Part shown: positions 6,881 through 7,144 of the stretch, one piece after another | Numbering within the stretch: position 1 is the first letter of the stretch | Layout of the letters: each line of letters opens with the position of its first letter | From: Kiloniellales bacterium | GTDB lineage: Bacteria > Pseudomonadota > Alphaproteobacteria > Kiloniellales > JAKSDN01 | Length of the DNA stretch: 7,144 bases | Assembly: GCA_022360075.1 (NCBI GenBank) | Contig: JAKSDN010000998.1 | Span: 1 to 7,144, forward strand | Direction: 5' to 3' | The notes under the pieces: model-generated | Database searches by the model: none | What the model was told of the DNA's origin: nothing | What the model saw: the letters and a program-made list of their open reading frames with translations, nothing else | Position numbers and translations under genes: made by a program

Positions 6881-7144
6881 TCAGCCCGACACGATCTTGT
6901 TCACCTTCTCGGCGATGGAATCCATCGCCGCCTTGGCGCTGTCGTACTCGCCCGCGAAGAAGCGGCCGAGCTCGACGGGGATCGTGTCGTTCGAGAGCTC
7001 CGCCCATTCCGGCAGATCCGGCTCGGAGCCCATATAGTTGTCGATGGTCTCGCGCACCACGTCGAGATGGCGGGTGGTGCCGGCGATTCCGTGCTTGGCG
7101 TTGGCCTTAACCCGCGCGTCCGCGTAGACGCTGGTGCGGGTCGG
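6881..7144 (-). CDS. ABC transporter extracellular solute-binding protein, C-terminal fragment
   Basis: Eighty-seven codons plus a TGA stop (6883-6881) are visible; the start lies beyond the right edge. The fragment begins PTRTSVYADARVKANA and ends AAMDSIAEKVNKIVSG. The P-x-R-x-S-V-Y segment, followed by a helical region containing PxLPEWAELSN-like spacing and a final amphipathic helix with small residues, is typical of the C-terminal lobe of family 1 carbohydrate-binding proteins of CUT1 importers. It would act in the periplasm, delivering a sugar or polyol to the permeases. It stands just upstream of the kinase and ATPase, separated from them by a stable hairpin. The ligand cannot be deduced from this piece, and the signal peptide is outside the window. 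Assignment rests on a short C-terminal stretch and the context. Confidence 0.8.
   Translation of the reverse strand, partial: PTRTSVYADARVKANAKHGIAGTTRHLDVVRETIDNYMGSEPDLPEWAELSNDTIPVELGRFFAGEYDSAKAAMDSIAEKVNKIVSG

Overview
The window is high-GC, densely packed bacterial DNA with every supported gene on the minus strand. Read in the direction of transcription (from base 7144 down to 1) it looks like one catabolic operon, cut at both ends. The GC-rich style, the short spacers and overlaps, and the SorC-family regulator beside a TPI-like gene and an RpiB-like gene suggest an alphaproteobacterium related to rhizobia, Brucella or Rhodospirillales. No marker gene fixes the taxon.

Layout in transcription order: (1) the C-terminal 87 residues of an ABC solute-binding protein (7144-6881); (2) a spacer holding a perfect 12-bp GC hairpin and a 14-bp palindrome; (3) an FGGY carbohydrate/polyol kinase (6756-5224); (4) a UgpC/MalK-type sugar ABC ATPase (5163-4087); (5) an sn-glycerol-1-phosphate dehydrogenase-like metal-dependent alcohol dehydrogenase (probably 4004-2691); (6) a GpsA-like NAD(P)-dependent glycerol-3-phosphate dehydrogenase (2691-1633); (7) an RpiB-family sugar-phosphate isomerase with a changed active site (1605-1132); (8) a SorC/DeoR regulator (1121-102); (9) the first 34 codons of a triosephosphate-isomerase paralogue running off the left edge (102-1). 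Genes 5/6 and 8/9 overlap as TGATG, and several start codons are moved here from the longest ORF to a start with a better ribosome-binding site.

Taken together this resembles the erythritol (ery) locus of Brucella and rhizobia. In that pathway EryA is an FGGY kinase, EryD a SorC-type regulator, EryH a TPI paralogue (L-erythrulose-1-P to D-erythrulose-4-P) and EryI an RpiB paralogue (D-erythrulose-4-P to D-erythrose-4-P). The two middle steps differ. The FAD-dependent EryB and the epimerase EryC are not in the window, and in their place stand two NAD(P)-type dehydrogenases, from the G1P and G3P dehydrogenase families, which have opposite stereochemical preference at C2. My working hypothesis is a variant tetritol pathway (L-threitol and/or erythritol): import, phosphorylation, oxidation at C2 directly to L-erythrulose-1-P, then two isomerisations to D-erythrose-4-P, with no epimerase needed. 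The gene families are read from the sequence. The substrate and the pathway are inference. The main competing idea is metabolism of glycerol phosphates through DHAP.
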